Source: Arthrobacter sp. zg-Y844 (GTDB taxonomy: Bacteria; Actinomycetota; Actinomycetes; Actinomycetales; Micrococcaceae). From it: a stretch of DNA of 64,000 nt. The stretch's first letter is position 1, and each line of letters starts with the position of its first letter. Shown here piece after piece: positions 10,657 through 20,335 of the stretch. The notes under the pieces are model-generated. The model did no database searches and had not been told where the DNA came from. It saw only the letters and a program-made list of their open reading frames with translations. The DNA lies in the NCBI RefSeq assembly GCF_024385465.1, contig NZ_JANFLS010000002.1, positions 806,001-870,000 of the forward strand, read 5' to 3'. The translations under genes and the position numbers were made by a program.

Positions 10657-12186
10657 GTGAACAAAGCCAGTGAACCCAGCCTGTCGGCAGTATCCAGGGA
10701 CGGGCGGAAGGTTGCCGCCAGCGCACTCGTGATCGGCGTCGGCCAGACCCCCGACGGTCCCGTCCTGATTGAAAGCCCGCTCTCCCCCAAGGCGTCTGCC
10801 GCCCTGGCTGCTTCACTGCCGCTGCTCGGCGTCACCGGCGCCGTTGACGAAGTCCACCGCCTGCCCGGCCTGCCCGAGGCCGACGCGGACATGCTGGTCC
10901 TTACCGGCCTCGGCAAGGTTTCGGCCGGCGTCGCCCTGACCGAGGAAGCCCTGCGCCGCGCCGCCGGATCAGCCGTCCGCCAGATTGCCGGCACCGGATC
11001 CGTCGCCCTCGCACTGCCGGCCGGCACCGTGGCCGACGCCGCAGCCGTCGCCGAAGGTGCCCTGTTCGGCGCGTACAGCTTCACCGAACACCGCAGTGCC
11101 GCCACCGCGGACAAGGTTCCGGCGCCGGTTTCCGAGATCACCGTTATCACTGCAGCCGCTGACGAGAAGGGCCTGAAGCCGGCCCTCGAACGCGCCCGCA
11201 TCCTCGGCCGTGCGGTCAACGCCACCCGGACCCTGGTCAACCAGCCGCCGAGCCACCTCTACCCGGAGACCTTCGCCGCCGCGGCCAAGGACCTGGCCAA
11301 GTCGCTGCCCGTGAAGGTCACCGTGATGGACGAAAAGAAGCTGGAACGCGAAGGCTTCGGCGGCATCCTCGGGGTGGGCAAGGGATCGGCCCGTCCCCCG
11401 CGCCTGGTCAAGCTCGAATACGCGCCGCTGCGTTCGAAGGTCAAGCTGGCGCTCGTCGGCAAGGGCATCACCTTCGACTCCGGCGGACTGTCCCTCAAGC
11501 CGGCCGCCGGCATGGAGGCAATGAAGTCGGACATGGGCGGGGCCGCCGTCGTACTGAACGCCCTGCTGGCCATCGCCGAACTGGGGCTTCCCATCAAGGT
11601 GACCTCCTGGCTCTGCATTGCCGAGAACATGCCCTCGGGCACCGCGCAGCGTCCCTCCGACGTCATGACCACCTACGGCGGCCGCACCGTCGAGGTCCTG
11701 AACACGGACGCCGAGGGCCGGCTGGTGATGGCCGACGGTCTGGTGGCTGCCAGCGAGGAAGCCCCCGACGCGATCATCGACGTCGCTACGCTGACCGGTG
11801 CCCAGATGATTGCCCTGGGCCGGCGCGTCTCCGCAGTCATGGGCGAAGAAGGCGTTCGGGACGCTGTCAAGGCAGCGGCGGACCGTGCCGGCGAGCTGTT
11901 CTGGCCGATGCCGATTCCGGAGGAGCTGCGGGCTAGCCTGGATTCCCAGGTGGCGGATATCGCCAACCACGGGGAGCGTTTCGGCGGCATGATGACCGCC
12001 GCCACCTTCCTGCGGGAATTCGTCGGCGAGGTCAACGGAACCAAGATTCCGTGGGCACACCTGGACATCGCGGGACCGGCTTTCAATGACAGCGCCCCCT
12101 ACGGCTACACCCCGAAGGAAGGCACCGGCGTCGCCGTCCGCACCTTGGTGGCCTACGCCGAAGACGTCGTGGCGCGCGCCTCATAG
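10657..12186 (+). CDS. pepA: Leucyl aminopeptidase (M17)
   Basis: 509-residue cytosolic di-metal aminopeptidase that removes N-terminal residues from peptides. The catalytic domain shows KGITFDSGGLSLKP, MKSDMGGAA and the family signature NTDAEGRLVMADG, which carry the metal ligands and catalytic Lys/Arg. The N-terminal 170 residues form the M17 macro-like domain. Start GTG at 10657 follows GAGGA by 9 bases. It sits upstream of lpdA and the E2 gene, as pepB precedes dlaT in M. tuberculosis. Confidence 0.95.
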   Translation: MNKASEPSLSAVSRDGRKVAASALVIGVGQTPDGPVLIESPLSPKASAALAASLPLLGVTGAVDEVHRLPGLPEADADMLVLTGLGKVSAGVALTEEALRRAAGSAVRQIAGTGSVALALPAGTVADAAAVAEGALFGAYSFTEHRSAATADKVPAPVSEITVITAAADEKGLKPALERARILGRAVNATRTLVNQPPSHLYPETFAAAAKDLAKSLPVKVTVMDEKKLEREGFGGILGVGKGSARPPRLVKLEYAPLRSKVKLALVGKGITFDSGGLSLKPAAGMEAMKSDMGGAAVVLNALLAIAELGLPIKVTSWLCIAENMPSGTAQRPSDVMTTYGGRTVEVLNTDAEGRLVMADGLVAASEEAPDAIIDVATLTGAQMIALGRRVSAVMGEEGVRDAVKAAADRAGELFWPMPIPEELRASLDSQVADIANHGERFGGMMTAATFLREFVGEVNGTKIPWAHLDIAGPAFNDSAPYGYTPKEGTGVAVRTLVAYAEDVVARAS

Positions 12187-12376
12187 CATCCAATACGGTT
12201 CCGTGAAACGGAACTGACGGTTGTGGCAGGTGTTTCTCATTACACTTCGCCCCCTACTGCCTGTGTTCAAGTGGATGCCGGTGGTAGGGGGCGATAGGGT
12301 GAGGACTGATCACAAACGCCCAATAACTCATCGGCGCGCATGGGCGCGTCTAACGAATACGCGAGGGAGCGTCCAA

Positions 12377-13759
12377 GTGGCCGATAAGGCAGCTGCGCAA
12401 GAGTTCGACATCCTGATCCTCGGCGGAGGCAGCGGCGGCTACGCCGCGGCACTGCGCTCCGTGGAGCTGGGATTCTCCGTAGGTCTGATTGAAAAGGGGA
12501 AGCTGGGCGGGACCTGCCTTCACAACGGCTGCATCCCCACCAAGGCGCTCCTGCACTCCGCTGAAATCGCGGAGAACGCCAAGACGGCCTCGAAGTACGG
12601 CATCAACGCCACCTTCGACTCCATCGACATGACGGCCGTGAACTCCTACAAGGACAACATCATTGCGGGCAAGTTCCGCGGCCTGCAGGGCCTGATCAAG
12701 TCCAAGGGCATCACCGTCATCGAGGGTGAAGGCAAGCTCACCAGCGAAAAGACCATCGAGGTCAACGGTGAGACCTACACCGGCAAGAACATCATCCTGG
12801 CCACCGGTTCCTACTCCCGTTCACTGCCGGGCCTGGAAATCGGCGGCAAGGTCATCACCTCCGACCAGGCACTGAAGATGGACACCGTGCCCAAGAGCGC
12901 GGTTATCCTCGGCGGCGGCGTCATCGGCGTCGAATTCGCCTCTGTCTGGAACTCCTTCGGCGTGGACGTCACCATCGTGGAGGGCCTGCCCTCGCTGGTT
13001 CCCAACGAGGACGCAGCCATCATCAAGCAGCTTGAACGCGCGTACAAGAAGCGCGGCATCAAGTTCAGCACCGGCATCTTCTTCGACAACGTCCAGCAGA
13101 ACGACGACGGCGTCGTCGTCACGCTGGCCGACGGCAAGACCTTCGAAGCCGATCTGCTGCTCGTTGCCGTGGGCCGCGGCCCCGTCACCGCCAACCTGGG
13201 CTACGAAGAAGCCGGACTGACCATGGACCGCGGCTTCGTCATCACCAATGACCGCCTGCACACCGGCGTCGGCAACATCTACGCCGTGGGTGACATTGTT
13301 CCCGGCCTGCAGCTGGCCCACCGCGGCTTCCAGCAGGGCATCTTCGTTGCCGAGGAAATCGCCGGCCTGAAGCCCGTTGTGGTTGACGACGTCAACATCC
13401 CCAAGGTCACCTACTGCGAGCCGGAAATCGCCTCCGTCGGCCTGACCGAGGCCAAGGCCAAGGACAAGCTGGGCGCCGAGAACGTCGAGGTCCAGGAATA
13501 CAACCTGGCCGGCAACGGCAAGACCTCCATCCTCGGTTCCTCCGGCCTCATCAAGATGGTCCGCGAGAAGGACGGCCCCATCGTGGGCGTTCACATGATC
13601 GGCGGCCGTATCGGCGAGCAGATCGGTGAAGCCCAGCTGATCGTCAACTGGGAGGCGTACCCTGAGGATATTGCCAGCCTGATCCACGCGCACCCGACGC
13701 AGAACGAAGCGCTGGGCGAAGCCGCTATGGCCCTGGCCGGCAAACCCCTTCACGGTTAA
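12377..13759 (+). CDS. lpdA: Dihydrolipoyl dehydrogenase (E3)
   Basis: 460-residue flavoenzyme that reoxidises dihydrolipoyl groups of 2-oxo acid dehydrogenases, reducing NAD+. FAD site GGGSGGYAA; redox pair C47 and C52 in GGTCLHNGCIPTK; NAD site GGGVIGVEFAS; C-terminal catalytic HAHPTQNEALGE. The GTG at 12377 is chosen because GAGGGAGC lies 8 bases upstream and the protein then begins MADKAAAQEFD; the frame is open back to 12221 but that part is not protein-like. It is followed by the E2 gene it serves. Confidence 0.96.
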   Translation: MADKAAAQEFDILILGGGSGGYAAALRSVELGFSVGLIEKGKLGGTCLHNGCIPTKALLHSAEIAENAKTASKYGINATFDSIDMTAVNSYKDNIIAGKFRGLQGLIKSKGITVIEGEGKLTSEKTIEVNGETYTGKNIILATGSYSRSLPGLEIGGKVITSDQALKMDTVPKSAVILGGGVIGVEFASVWNSFGVDVTIVEGLPSLVPNEDAAIIKQLERAYKKRGIKFSTGIFFDNVQQNDDGVVVTLADGKTFEADLLLVAVGRGPVTANLGYEEAGLTMDRGFVITNDRLHTGVGNIYAVGDIVPGLQLAHRGFQQGIFVAEEIAGLKPVVVDDVNIPKVTYCEPEIASVGLTEAKAKDKLGAENVEVQEYNLAGNGKTSILGSSGLIKMVREKDGPIVGVHMIGGRIGEQIGEAQLIVNWEAYPEDIASLIHAHPTQNEALGEAAMALAGKPLHG

Positions 13760-13774
13760 TACCTAAGATTCACT

Positions 13775-13813
13775 CCCCCGGGCCGCATCCGGTTTGCGGC
13801 TGCGGCCCGGGGG
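13775..13813 (+). terminator. GC-rich hairpin between lpdA and the E2 gene
   Basis: Arms of 13 bp (13775-13787 and 13801-13813, CCCCCGGGCCGCA and its complement) enclose a 13-base loop, followed by AAAT rather than a T run. It may partly terminate or stabilise the lpdA mRNA. Confidence 0.5.
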
Positions 13814-13879
13814 AAATCATCACCAGCACCAGCGGCACGGCTGGTCACAAAAGATCTAACAAGGAGAAACGGGGACAAT

Positions 13880-15655
13880 ATGTCTGAAACCGTGAACTTA
13901 CCAGCCCTCGGGGAAAGCGTCACCGAAGGCACCGTCACCCGCTGGCTGAAGAACGTGGGCGACCGCGTCGAGGTCGACGAGCCCCTGCTCGAGGTATCCA
14001 CCGACAAGGTTGACACCGAAATCCCCTCCCCCGTTGCCGGCGTCATCGAGGAAATCCTCGTGGCCGAAGACGAAACCGCCGAGGTCGGCGCAGCACTTGT
14101 GCGCATCGGCGACGGCTCCGGCGAACAGCCGGACGACGGCGGCAGCGCCGCCAACCAGGAAGCACCGGCCGAAGAGGCTCCGGCTCCGGCCGCTGAAGAA
14201 GCTCCCGCGGCTGCTGCCCCGGCTGAGGAAGCCCCCGCGGAGAGCGGCTCCGGCGAAGGCACCGAGGTCACCCTCCCCGCCCTCGGCGAGTCCGTCACCG
14301 AAGGCACCGTCACCCGCTGGCTCAAGGCCGTTGGCGACGACGTCGAAATGGACGAGCCGCTGCTCGAGGTTTCCACCGACAAGGTCGACACCGAGATCCC
14401 TTCCCCGGTAGCCGGCAAGCTGCTGGAAATCCGGGTCAATGAAGACGACACGGCCGAGGTCGGTTCCGTACTGGCCGTCATCGGATCCGGTGCTGCTGCC
14501 CCCGCCAAAGCCGAGCCCAAGGGAGCCGAGCCCGTAGCGGCCGCTTCCAAGGACGAGCGCGAAGCGCCGGCCGTCGAGCCGGAAAAGAAGGAAGAGCCCA
14601 AGGCGGAGGCTCCCAAGCAGGAAGCTCCCAAGGCCGAAGCTCCCAAGCAGGAAGCCCCCAAGGCCGAAGCTCCGAAGCAGGAGGCTCCCAGCGGTTCCAA
14701 CGACGGCGGCACCTACGTGACCCCGCTGGTGCGCAAGCTCGCCAACGAACACGGCGTCGACCTCTCCAGCATCAAGGGTTCCGGCGTCGCCGGACGCATC
14801 CGCAAGCAGGACGTACTGGAAGCCGCCGAGGCCAAGAAGGCCGCCTCGCAGCAGCCCGCCGCTTCCGCTCCCGCAGCCTCCGCCGCCTCCGAAAAGGCAG
14901 CACCGGCGCAGATCAGCGAAGCCAGCGCGAAGCTCCGCGGCACCACGGTCAAGGCACCGCGCATCCGCCAGACCATCGCGCGCCGTATGCGCGAGTCCCT
15001 GGAGGAGTCGGCACAGCTGACCCAGGTGCACGAGGTCGACATGACCCGCATTGCAGCCCTGCGCCAGAAGGCCAAGGGCAACTTCCAGCAGCAGAACGGC
15101 GCGAAGCTCACCTTCCTGCCGTTCATTGCCAAGGCAGTTGTCGAGGGCCTGAAGCAGCACCCGGTCCTCAACGCCTCGTACAACAACGAGACGCAGGAAA
15201 TCACGTACCACGATGCCGAGCACCTCGCGATTGCCGTGGACACCGAGAAGGGCCTGCTGGTTCCGGTCATCAACGACGCCGGTGACCTGAACATCACCGG
15301 CCTCGCCAAGAAGATTGCCGACGTCGGCAGCCGTACGCGCAACAACAAGATCGGCCCCGACGAGCTCTCCGGCGGCACGTTCACCATCACGAACATCGGC
15401 AGCGTCGGAGCCCTCTTCGACACGCCGATCATCAACCAGCCGCAGGTCGGCATCCTGGGCACCGGCGCGATCGTCAAGCGTCCCATGGTTGTCACCGACG
15501 CCGAGGGCAATGACAACATTGCCATCCGTTCGATGATGTACCTCTCCCTGACGTACGACCACCGCCTGGTGGACGGCGCCGATGCAGGCCGCTTCCTGCA
15601 GACGCTGAAGGCACGCCTGGAAGAAGGCAACTTCGAGGCAGACCTGGGGCTCTAG
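13880..15655 (+). CDS. sucB: Dihydrolipoamide acyltransferase E2, two lipoyl domains (DlaT/SucB type)
   Basis: 591-residue core of a 2-oxo acid dehydrogenase complex. Two lipoyl domains each carry [12 protein letters not shown], with the lipoylated lysines at K43 and K168. An Ala/Pro/Glu/Lys linker follows. The peripheral subunit-binding domain spans about 279-315 ([15 protein letters not shown]). The catalytic domain ends with [11 protein letters not shown], with active H561 and D565. Databases often call this protein SucB, but gene order (pepA, E3, E2, then lipB-lipA) matches M. tuberculosis DlaT, the E2 of pyruvate dehydrogenase, so a PDH role is at least as likely. The AAGGAG ribosome site is at 13861. 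Confidence 0.93.
   Translation: MSETVNLPALGESVTEGTVTRWLKNVGDRVEVDEPLLEVSTDKVDTEIPSPVAGVIEEILVAEDETAEVGAALVRIGDGSGEQPDDGGSAANQEAPAEEAPAPAAEEAPAAAAPAEEAPAESGSGEGTEVTLPALGESVTEGTVTRWLKAVGDDVEMDEPLLEVSTDKVDTEIPSPVAGKLLEIRVNEDDTAEVGSVLAVIGSGAAAPAKAEPKGAEPVAAASKDEREAPAVEPEKKEEPKAEAPKQEAPKAEAPKQEAPKAEAPKQEAPSGSNDGGTYVTPLVRKLANEHGVDLSSIKGSGVAGRIRKQDVLEAAEAKKAASQQPAASAPAASAASEKAAPAQISEASAKLRGTTVKAPRIRQTIARRMRESLEESAQLTQVHEVDMTRIAALRQKAKGNFQQQNGAKLTFLPFIAKAVVEGLKQHPVLNASYNNETQEITYHDAEHLAIAVDTEKGLLVPVINDAGDLNITGLAKKIADVGSRTRNNKIGPDELSGGTFTITNIGSVGALFDTPIINQPQVGILGTGAIVKRPMVVTDAEGNDNIAIRSMMYLSLTYDHRLVDGADAGRFLQTLKARLEEGNFEADLGL
14600..14689 (+). repeat. Three 30-bp tandem repeats inside the E2 gene linker
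   Basis: Three near-identical units encode [10 protein letters not shown] three times in succession (residues 241-270). This is a flexible swinging-arm linker; silent differences between copies show that the protein repeat is maintained. Confidence 0.9.
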
Positions 15656-15671
15656 TTCCGGTTCCGCTGAG

Positions 15672-15713
15672 GCAGGGCGCTCTCCCGTTACCGGGAGGGC
15701 GCCCTGCGCTGTT
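15672..15713 (+). terminator. Terminator after the E2 gene
   Basis: A 16-bp stem with one wobble pair (15672-15687 with 15692-15707) closes a TTAC loop, 16 bases after the stop codon. The downstream T content is weak (GCTGTTTCTCC). Confidence 0.7.
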
Positions 15714-15809
15714 TCTCCGGGGGAATCGACCCTGCGGAACTTTCTCTACATGTTGTAGAAAAGTTACCTGCCTCCCGTGCTTTCCCCAAGGTTCCCGACT
15801 TCCAGTCGG

Positions 15810-15815
15810 TAAACT
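15810..15815 (+). promoter_or_regulatory. -10 element TAAACT, leaderless start at 15822
   Basis: TAAACT ends 6 bases before the ATG of the small membrane protein, so transcription would begin at or next to the start codon. No ribosome site is present. Confidence 0.55.
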
Positions 15816-15821
15816 GGCCTT

Positions 15822-16169
15822 ATGGACTTCCTTCACAGCTTCCTCGTTTTCCTGCACATCCTCGGTGCAGCCATCATTGTGGGCATCTGGTTTGCCCGCA
15901 TCAAGAATCCGACCGTTCTGCCCGGCCAGTTCCACGCAGCACTGCTGCAGCTGGTCACCGGCCTGGCATTGGTGGCGCTGAATGAGATGGGCGACGGCGA
16001 CGTCAACCACCTTAAGGTGGGTATCAAGCTGCTGGTCACCCTGGTGATTGCCGTACTGGCCTTCATCGGACAGCGCCGCTACAAGAAGGACGAGCCGGTG
16101 TCCTCCGGACTCGCGAACGGTGTGGGCATCCTCGCGATCATCAACATTGCCGTAGCCACTATGTGGTAG
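15822..16169 (+). CDS. Small four-helix membrane protein, unknown function
   Basis: 115 residues with four likely membrane segments: residues 5-25 (FLVFLHILGAAIIVGIWF), 38-58, 68-86 and 97-113. Charged residues sit in short loops. It looks like the conserved small integral membrane proteins found beside the E2 gene in Micrococcaceae, but I do not recognise a characterised family. It has its own predicted -10 element and no ribosome site, so it is probably a separate leaderless transcript. Confidence 0.75.
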   Translation: MDFLHSFLVFLHILGAAIIVGIWFARIKNPTVLPGQFHAALLQLVTGLALVALNEMGDGDVNHLKVGIKLLVTLVIAVLAFIGQRRYKKDEPVSSGLANGVGILAIINIAVATMW

Positions 16170-16250
16170 TCCGCACAACAGCGGAAATAGGATGGGATGG
16201 TGCGCCGGCTTGTTGCCGGCCCCGTCCCATCACTGTTTAAGGAGACCCCC

Positions 16251-16679
16251 ATGGCTACAGTCCGTTCAGCCCATACCGTTTGGAACGGCGACCTCTTCAA
16301 CGGCAAGGGAAACGTCACCCTCGACTCCTCCGGACTCGGCACCTATGACGTCACGTGGAAGGCCCGCGCCGAAGAAGCCAACGGCAAGACCAGCCCTGAG
16401 GAACTTATTGCCGCTGCCCACTCAGCCTGCTTCTCCATGGCCTTCAGCAACGGTTTGGCCGAGGCAGGAAAGACCGCGGAACGGATCGAAACGTCCGCTG
16501 ACGTGACCTTTGTCCCCGGCACCGGCATCACCGAAAGCCGGCTGAAAGTTACCGCGGTGGTTCCCGGCCTGACCGCGGAGGAGTTCACGGACATCGCTGA
16601 GGCTGCCAAGAGCGGCTGCCCCGTGTCCCAGGCCCTCGCCGGCATCAAGATCTCCCTGGACGCCACTCTCGAGTCCTAG
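16251..16679 (+). CDS. osmC: OsmC-family peroxiredoxin
   Basis: 142-residue cytosolic peroxidase that reduces organic hydroperoxides with thiols. The two reactive cysteines are in place: C60 in AAHSACFSMAFSN and C123 in KSGCPVSQAL. Length is normal for OsmC. ATG at 16251 follows AAGGAG by 7 bases; an upstream in-frame GTG at 16197 is not used because the extension is not conserved-looking. A TAGGAT at 16187 may be its -10. In E. coli, OsmC is induced by osmotic and stationary-phase stress; nothing here shows that directly. Confidence 0.9.
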   Translation: MATVRSAHTVWNGDLFNGKGNVTLDSSGLGTYDVTWKARAEEANGKTSPEELIAAAHSACFSMAFSNGLAEAGKTAERIETSADVTFVPGTGITESRLKVTAVVPGLTAEEFTDIAEAAKSGCPVSQALAGIKISLDATLES

Positions 16680-16692
16680 GAGCCGGCTATCC

Positions 16693-16740
16693 GCAGCACA
16701 GAGGGCCCCGTTCCGTCCGGAACGGGGCCCTCTGTGCTGC
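16693..16740. terminator. Perfect 23-bp hairpin between osmC and the urease operon
   Basis: Arms 16693-16715 and 16718-16740 are perfectly complementary around a 2-base centre. It begins 13 bases after the osmC stop. There is no T run on the plus strand, so it is a U-less terminator candidate. It marks the left edge of the urea module. Confidence 0.75.
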
Positions 16741-16891
16741 CGCCCCCCCATTTCTCCGGGTACAGGCGTAGATGGCCGGGAACGGGTGTTCGTGGCTGAT
16801 GCGTGCGCGTACGGTTTTTTGTAAGCGAGCCAGACCGGTGCGTCGGGCGAGCGGTCCAGATACGATCGCAACTGCGTCTGAAGGTGAAGGT

Positions 16892-17197
16892 ATGAACCTC
16901 ACTCCCAAGGAAATAGACAAACTCTACATATACCAAGTGGCGGATTTGGCCCGTAAGCGGCGCGAGCGGGGAACCAAGCTCAATGTCAGCGAGGCCACCG
17001 CCCTCATCTGCGAGGCGATCCTGGAGGGTGCCCGCGACGGCCGGACCGTCGCAGAGGTGATGGAACTCGGTAAGACCATCGTCTCTGAAAGCCAGTGCAT
17101 GGACGGCGTCCGTGAACGGCTGCCCCTCCTGCAGGTCGAGGCGACTTTCGCCGACGGCAGCAAGCTGGTCTCCTGTCACGATCCCATCGGGGTGTGA
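16892..17197 (+). CDS. ureA: Urease gamma subunit
   Basis: 101-residue small structural subunit of urease, which hydrolyses urea to ammonia and carbamate. It begins MNLTPKEIDKLYIYQVADLA and contains LNVSEATALI and TIVSESQCMDGV, all typical. Length matches the usual 100. The ATG at 16892 follows an AAGGTGAAGG ribosome site; the longer frame from 16772 is rejected. First gene of a nine-gene operon. Early codons include ATA and CAA, which are rare in this genome and hint at a different origin. No GlnR box was seen upstream; a weak -10 TACGAT is near 16860. Confidence 0.97.
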   Translation: MNLTPKEIDKLYIYQVADLARKRRERGTKLNVSEATALICEAILEGARDGRTVAEVMELGKTIVSESQCMDGVRERLPLLQVEATFADGSKLVSCHDPIGV

Positions 17198-17198
17198 C

Positions 17199-18095
17199 TT
17201 GACCTGGCCCATCGAGCCGGGTGTGACGGTGGTACTGGTCGGAGGACATGAGAGCGGCAACGGAGCGGATCTGTCCTTTGTCAGGGCTTCCCTTCCGGGG
17301 GCTCTCATTACCCCCGCCGGACGACCGCTGCACAATGTCCTTACTCGGCTGCGTGCGGACAGGGCCGACGGAGCGGACCCCGCACCCGTCGTCGTGCTGC
17401 CGCTGACCTTCGGCCGCAACCCGACACTTGTTGCGGACACGGCGAAGACCCTCCGCTGGCTGGGAGCCGGTGCAGTCCCGCGCGGTGCCGCCTCGGCCCC
17501 GCTGGCCCTGGCCGACGAATTCGGCACCGGCGACCATCTCACGGCTTGGCTTCGGGCCGCCGCCGTCGAGGTGCGCAGGCAGTCCCCGGAGGCGGCAGTG
17601 CTGATCGTCGGGGACGCCGCCAATCCTTTCGATGACGCCGAGCTCTACCGCATCGCGCATCTGGTGCGCACGAACGGGGCCGGCAACCTCGTGGAGGTTG
17701 CCACTGTCAACGACGCGGATGCGCTCCTGGAGGCCGTACGACGGCTGGGTCTGCTCGGCAGCACGGAGACGGTGGTTGTTCCCGGAGGATTTCGGCGGGT
17801 GCCGACCGTGCACGGCGAAACGGTGCCCTTCGGCGAGGGAGATTTCACCCAAGCCAGGTTCTACGGTGCACTCATGAGCGAGCAGGCGGTGCTTCGCGTC
17901 ATCGGCGAGCGTGTTCGCGACGCACTGCACAACCTCAGCCACGGCTCCACCGGTATTGACGCCGGACTGCAGGCTGATCACGGTCACGGTTACGCCCACT
18001 CACACGCCTTTGACGCGGACAACGGCCATTCCCACAACCACGGGGCGGCCGACGGCCATCCGCATCACCACCCTGTCCCGATCCGCTCGAGTTGA
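17199..18095 (+). CDS. CbiX/SirB-like protein with a His-rich C-terminal tail, inside the urease operon
   Basis: 298-residue protein between ureA and ureB. Residues 9-250 resemble two halves of the CbiX/sirohydrochlorin-chelatase fold: VTVVLVGGHESG at the N-terminus stands where chelatases have a HGSR metal site (H17), then PVVVLPLTFGRNPTL where a second metal histidine is usual, then AAVLIVGDAANPFDDAELY. Residues 261-291 carry 11 histidines among Gly, Asp and Ser. Such tails bind nickel in UreE, HypB and some chelatases. Nickel permease and urease genes adjoin, and no ureE is present, so a nickel carrier, store or insertion factor is inferred. TTG at 17199 overlaps no codon of ureA but follows GGGG by a few bases; GTG at 17223 is an alternative start. 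Confidence 0.75.
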   Translation: MTWPIEPGVTVVLVGGHESGNGADLSFVRASLPGALITPAGRPLHNVLTRLRADRADGADPAPVVVLPLTFGRNPTLVADTAKTLRWLGAGAVPRGAASAPLALADEFGTGDHLTAWLRAAAVEVRRQSPEAAVLIVGDAANPFDDAELYRIAHLVRTNGAGNLVEVATVNDADALLEAVRRLGLLGSTETVVVPGGFRRVPTVHGETVPFGEGDFTQARFYGALMSEQAVLRVIGERVRDALHNLSHGSTGIDAGLQADHGHGYAHSHAFDADNGHSHNHGAADGHPHHHPVPIRSS

Positions 18096-18155
18096 CCGCA
18101 AATCCCATCCAAACGCCACGTGCAGCGACGCTGCGCCGCAAGGGAAGGAAATACC

Positions 18156-18602
18156 ATGCTGGGCAGCCCCACCTACCACCACAAGCAAGAAGACATCGAG
18201 ATCAACGCCGGCAGGCCGAGCGTCACACTGCTGGTGAGCAACACCGGCGACCGGGCCGTGCAGGTCGGCTCTCATTTCCACTTCTTCGAAACCAACAAGG
18301 CGCTTCTGTTCGAACGCGAACTGGCGTACGGAATGCACCTCGATGTGCCGGCGGGTACCGGAATCCGGTTCGAGGCCGGCGACACCCGGGAGGTGACGCT
18401 CACCGCGTACGCCGGCAACCGGCGAGTCATCGGCTTCAATAACCTCGTCGACGGCGGCCTCGACTCTGCGGCCACGAAGATCCGTGCCATGGCGCGGATG
18501 AAGGAACTCGGATTCCAGGACGGAAAACCGAGCTCCAAACCCAGTGCAAACAACGCGGGCCCTGCAGCGCAAACGGGCCGCCCGGAAGAGGGGAAGAAGT
18601 GA
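18156..18602 (+). CDS. ureB: Urease beta subunit with a C-terminal extension
   Basis: 148-residue structural subunit. The core, residues 13-102, is typical: [32 protein letters not shown], and [14 protein letters not shown]. UreB is usually about 101-125 residues, so the last 45 residues (Lys, Ser, Pro and Ala-rich) are an extension of unknown role. The ATG at 18156 follows AAGGGAAGG. The stop codon overlaps the ureC start by one base (TGATG), indicating translational coupling. Confidence 0.96.
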   Translation: MLGSPTYHHKQEDIEINAGRPSVTLLVSNTGDRAVQVGSHFHFFETNKALLFERELAYGMHLDVPAGTGIRFEAGDTREVTLTAYAGNRRVIGFNNLVDGGLDSAATKIRAMARMKELGFQDGKPSSKPSANNAGPAAQTGRPEEGKK

Positions 18603-20326
18603 TGGCGAAAATCTCGCGCAAGCAGTATACCGATCTCTTTGGTCCGACCACCGGCGACCGGGTCCACCTGGCCGATTCGAATCTGGTGATCGAGATCGAG
18701 AAGGATTACAACGAGGGCCATTACGGTGACGAGGTGGTCTACGGCGGCGGCAAGACCGCACGCGACGGCATGGCGGCCGATCCCCAGGCGACTTCCGCGG
18801 AAGGCGTGCTTGACCTGGTGATCACCAACGCAATCATCCTGGACCCGGTGCTGGGTGTCATTAAGGGCGACATCGGCGTGCGTGACGGCAAAATCGCCGG
18901 TATCGGCAAGTCCGGCAACCCGCACACCCAGAGCGGAGTGGATCCGCGCCTGGTGGTTGGCCCCGGAACCGAACTGCTGGCCGGCGAGCACTTCATCGCC
19001 ACCCCCGGCGGCATCGACTCACACGTGCACTACATTTCGCCGGAACAGGCGCTGGCCGCCCTCTCCAACGGCATCACGACCCTCTTCGGCGGCGGCACGG
19101 GACCCACCGACGGCACCAACGGCGTCACCACGACTCCGGGCGTCTGGAATCTCGCCAGACTGCTGGAATCGGCCGAAGGGAGTCCGGTCAACATGGGCTT
19201 CCTCGGCAAGGGGAACGGCTCGCTGCCCGATGCCCTGATAGAACAGGTCGAGGCCGGCGCCTGCGGACTCAAGGTACACGAGGACTACGGCACGACGCCG
19301 GCTGCGCTCAGCAACGCACTCTCCGTGGCCGATGACTACGACGTGCAGATCTCGGTGCATACAGACAGCCTCAACGAGGCCGGTTATGTGGAGAACACCC
19401 TTGACGCCATCGACGGCCGCACCATCCACACCTTCCACACCGAGGGTGCCGGCGGCGGCCACGCCCCGGACATCATCAAGGTGGCCGGCCACCCGAACGT
19501 GCTCCCGTCTTCGACGAACCCGACCCTGCCCTACACCGTCAATTCGGTGGATGAGCTGCTCGACATGGTGATGGTCTGCCACCACCTCTCCCACGACGTC
19601 CCCGAAGACGTCGCCTTCGCGGATTCCCGCGTACGGGCCGAGACGATTTCCGCGGAGACGGTTTTCCACGATGAAGGGATCATTTCGATGGTCTCGTCCG
19701 ACTCCCAGGCAATGGGTCGCATCGGCGAATCGTTTATGCGCACCTTCCAGATCGCCCACCACTGCAAGGACCAGCGCGGCCCGCTGCCGGAGGACAGCGG
19801 CGACAACGATAACTTCCGGGTGCTGCGCTTCCTCGCCAAGATCACGATCAACCCGGCCATCACCCAGGGCGTGTCCGACTACATCGGCTCGCTGGAAGAG
19901 GGAAAGATCGCCGATATCGTGCTCTGGCCGATCCAATCCTTCGCTGCCAAGCCCCGGCTGATCGTCAAGGGAGGCCTGATCAACTGGGCATTGATGGGAG
20001 ATCCGAACGCCTCGCTGCCCACCCCGCAGCCGGTGTTCTACCGCCCTATGTTCGGCGCGCAGGGCAAGGCGCTGCAGAGCACGCGGGTGACGTTCATGTC
20101 GAAGGCGGCTATCGACAAGGGCGTACCGGAGCAGCTCGGGCTGGAGAGCCAGGTGCTGCCGGTGCACCGCTGCCGCGGCATCGGCAAGGAGCACATGGTC
20201 CGCAACAACGCGACGCCGGTGATCGAGGTGGACCCGGAGACATACGACGTGACATACAACGGCACGCTGGCCACCATCCCGCCGGCCCAGTCCCTGCCGA
20301 TGACCCAGCTGTTCTTTCTCGCCTAG
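18602..20326 (+). CDS. ureC: Urease alpha (catalytic) subunit
   Basis: 574 residues. All active-site elements are present: nickel-binding H141 and H143 in [11 protein letters not shown], carbamylated lysine K224 in [11 protein letters not shown], the [14 protein letters not shown] segment, the flap C326-H327 in [13 protein letters not shown], and metal ligand D367 in [12 protein letters not shown]. Length is close to the usual 567-572. The ATG at 18602 is preferred to the GTG one codon earlier because it overlaps the ureB stop. Active enzyme needs nickel and carbon dioxide delivered by the accessory proteins encoded downstream. Confidence 0.98.
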   Translation: MAKISRKQYTDLFGPTTGDRVHLADSNLVIEIEKDYNEGHYGDEVVYGGGKTARDGMAADPQATSAEGVLDLVITNAIILDPVLGVIKGDIGVRDGKIAGIGKSGNPHTQSGVDPRLVVGPGTELLAGEHFIATPGGIDSHVHYISPEQALAALSNGITTLFGGGTGPTDGTNGVTTTPGVWNLARLLESAEGSPVNMGFLGKGNGSLPDALIEQVEAGACGLKVHEDYGTTPAALSNALSVADDYDVQISVHTDSLNEAGYVENTLDAIDGRTIHTFHTEGAGGGHAPDIIKVAGHPNVLPSSTNPTLPYTVNSVDELLDMVMVCHHLSHDVPEDVAFADSRVRAETISAETVFHDEGIISMVSSDSQAMGRIGESFMRTFQIAHHCKDQRGPLPEDSGDNDNFRVLRFLAKITINPAITQGVSDYIGSLEEGKIADIVLWPIQSFAAKPRLIVKGGLINWALMGDPNASLPTPQPVFYRPMFGAQGKALQSTRVTFMSKAAIDKGVPEQLGLESQVLPVHRCRGIGKEHMVRNNATPVIEVDPETYDVTYNGTLATIPPAQSLPMTQLFFLA

Positions 20327-20335
20327 GGCCGCGGC

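Noticed and set aside
14600-14689. Tandem repeat as a CRISPR-like array
   Set aside because: The three 30-bp units have no spacers and encode an in-frame flexible linker of the E2 protein.
16741-16891. GlnR operator before ureA
   Set aside because: No GTnAC or GAAAC half-sites at the required spacing were found in this gap.
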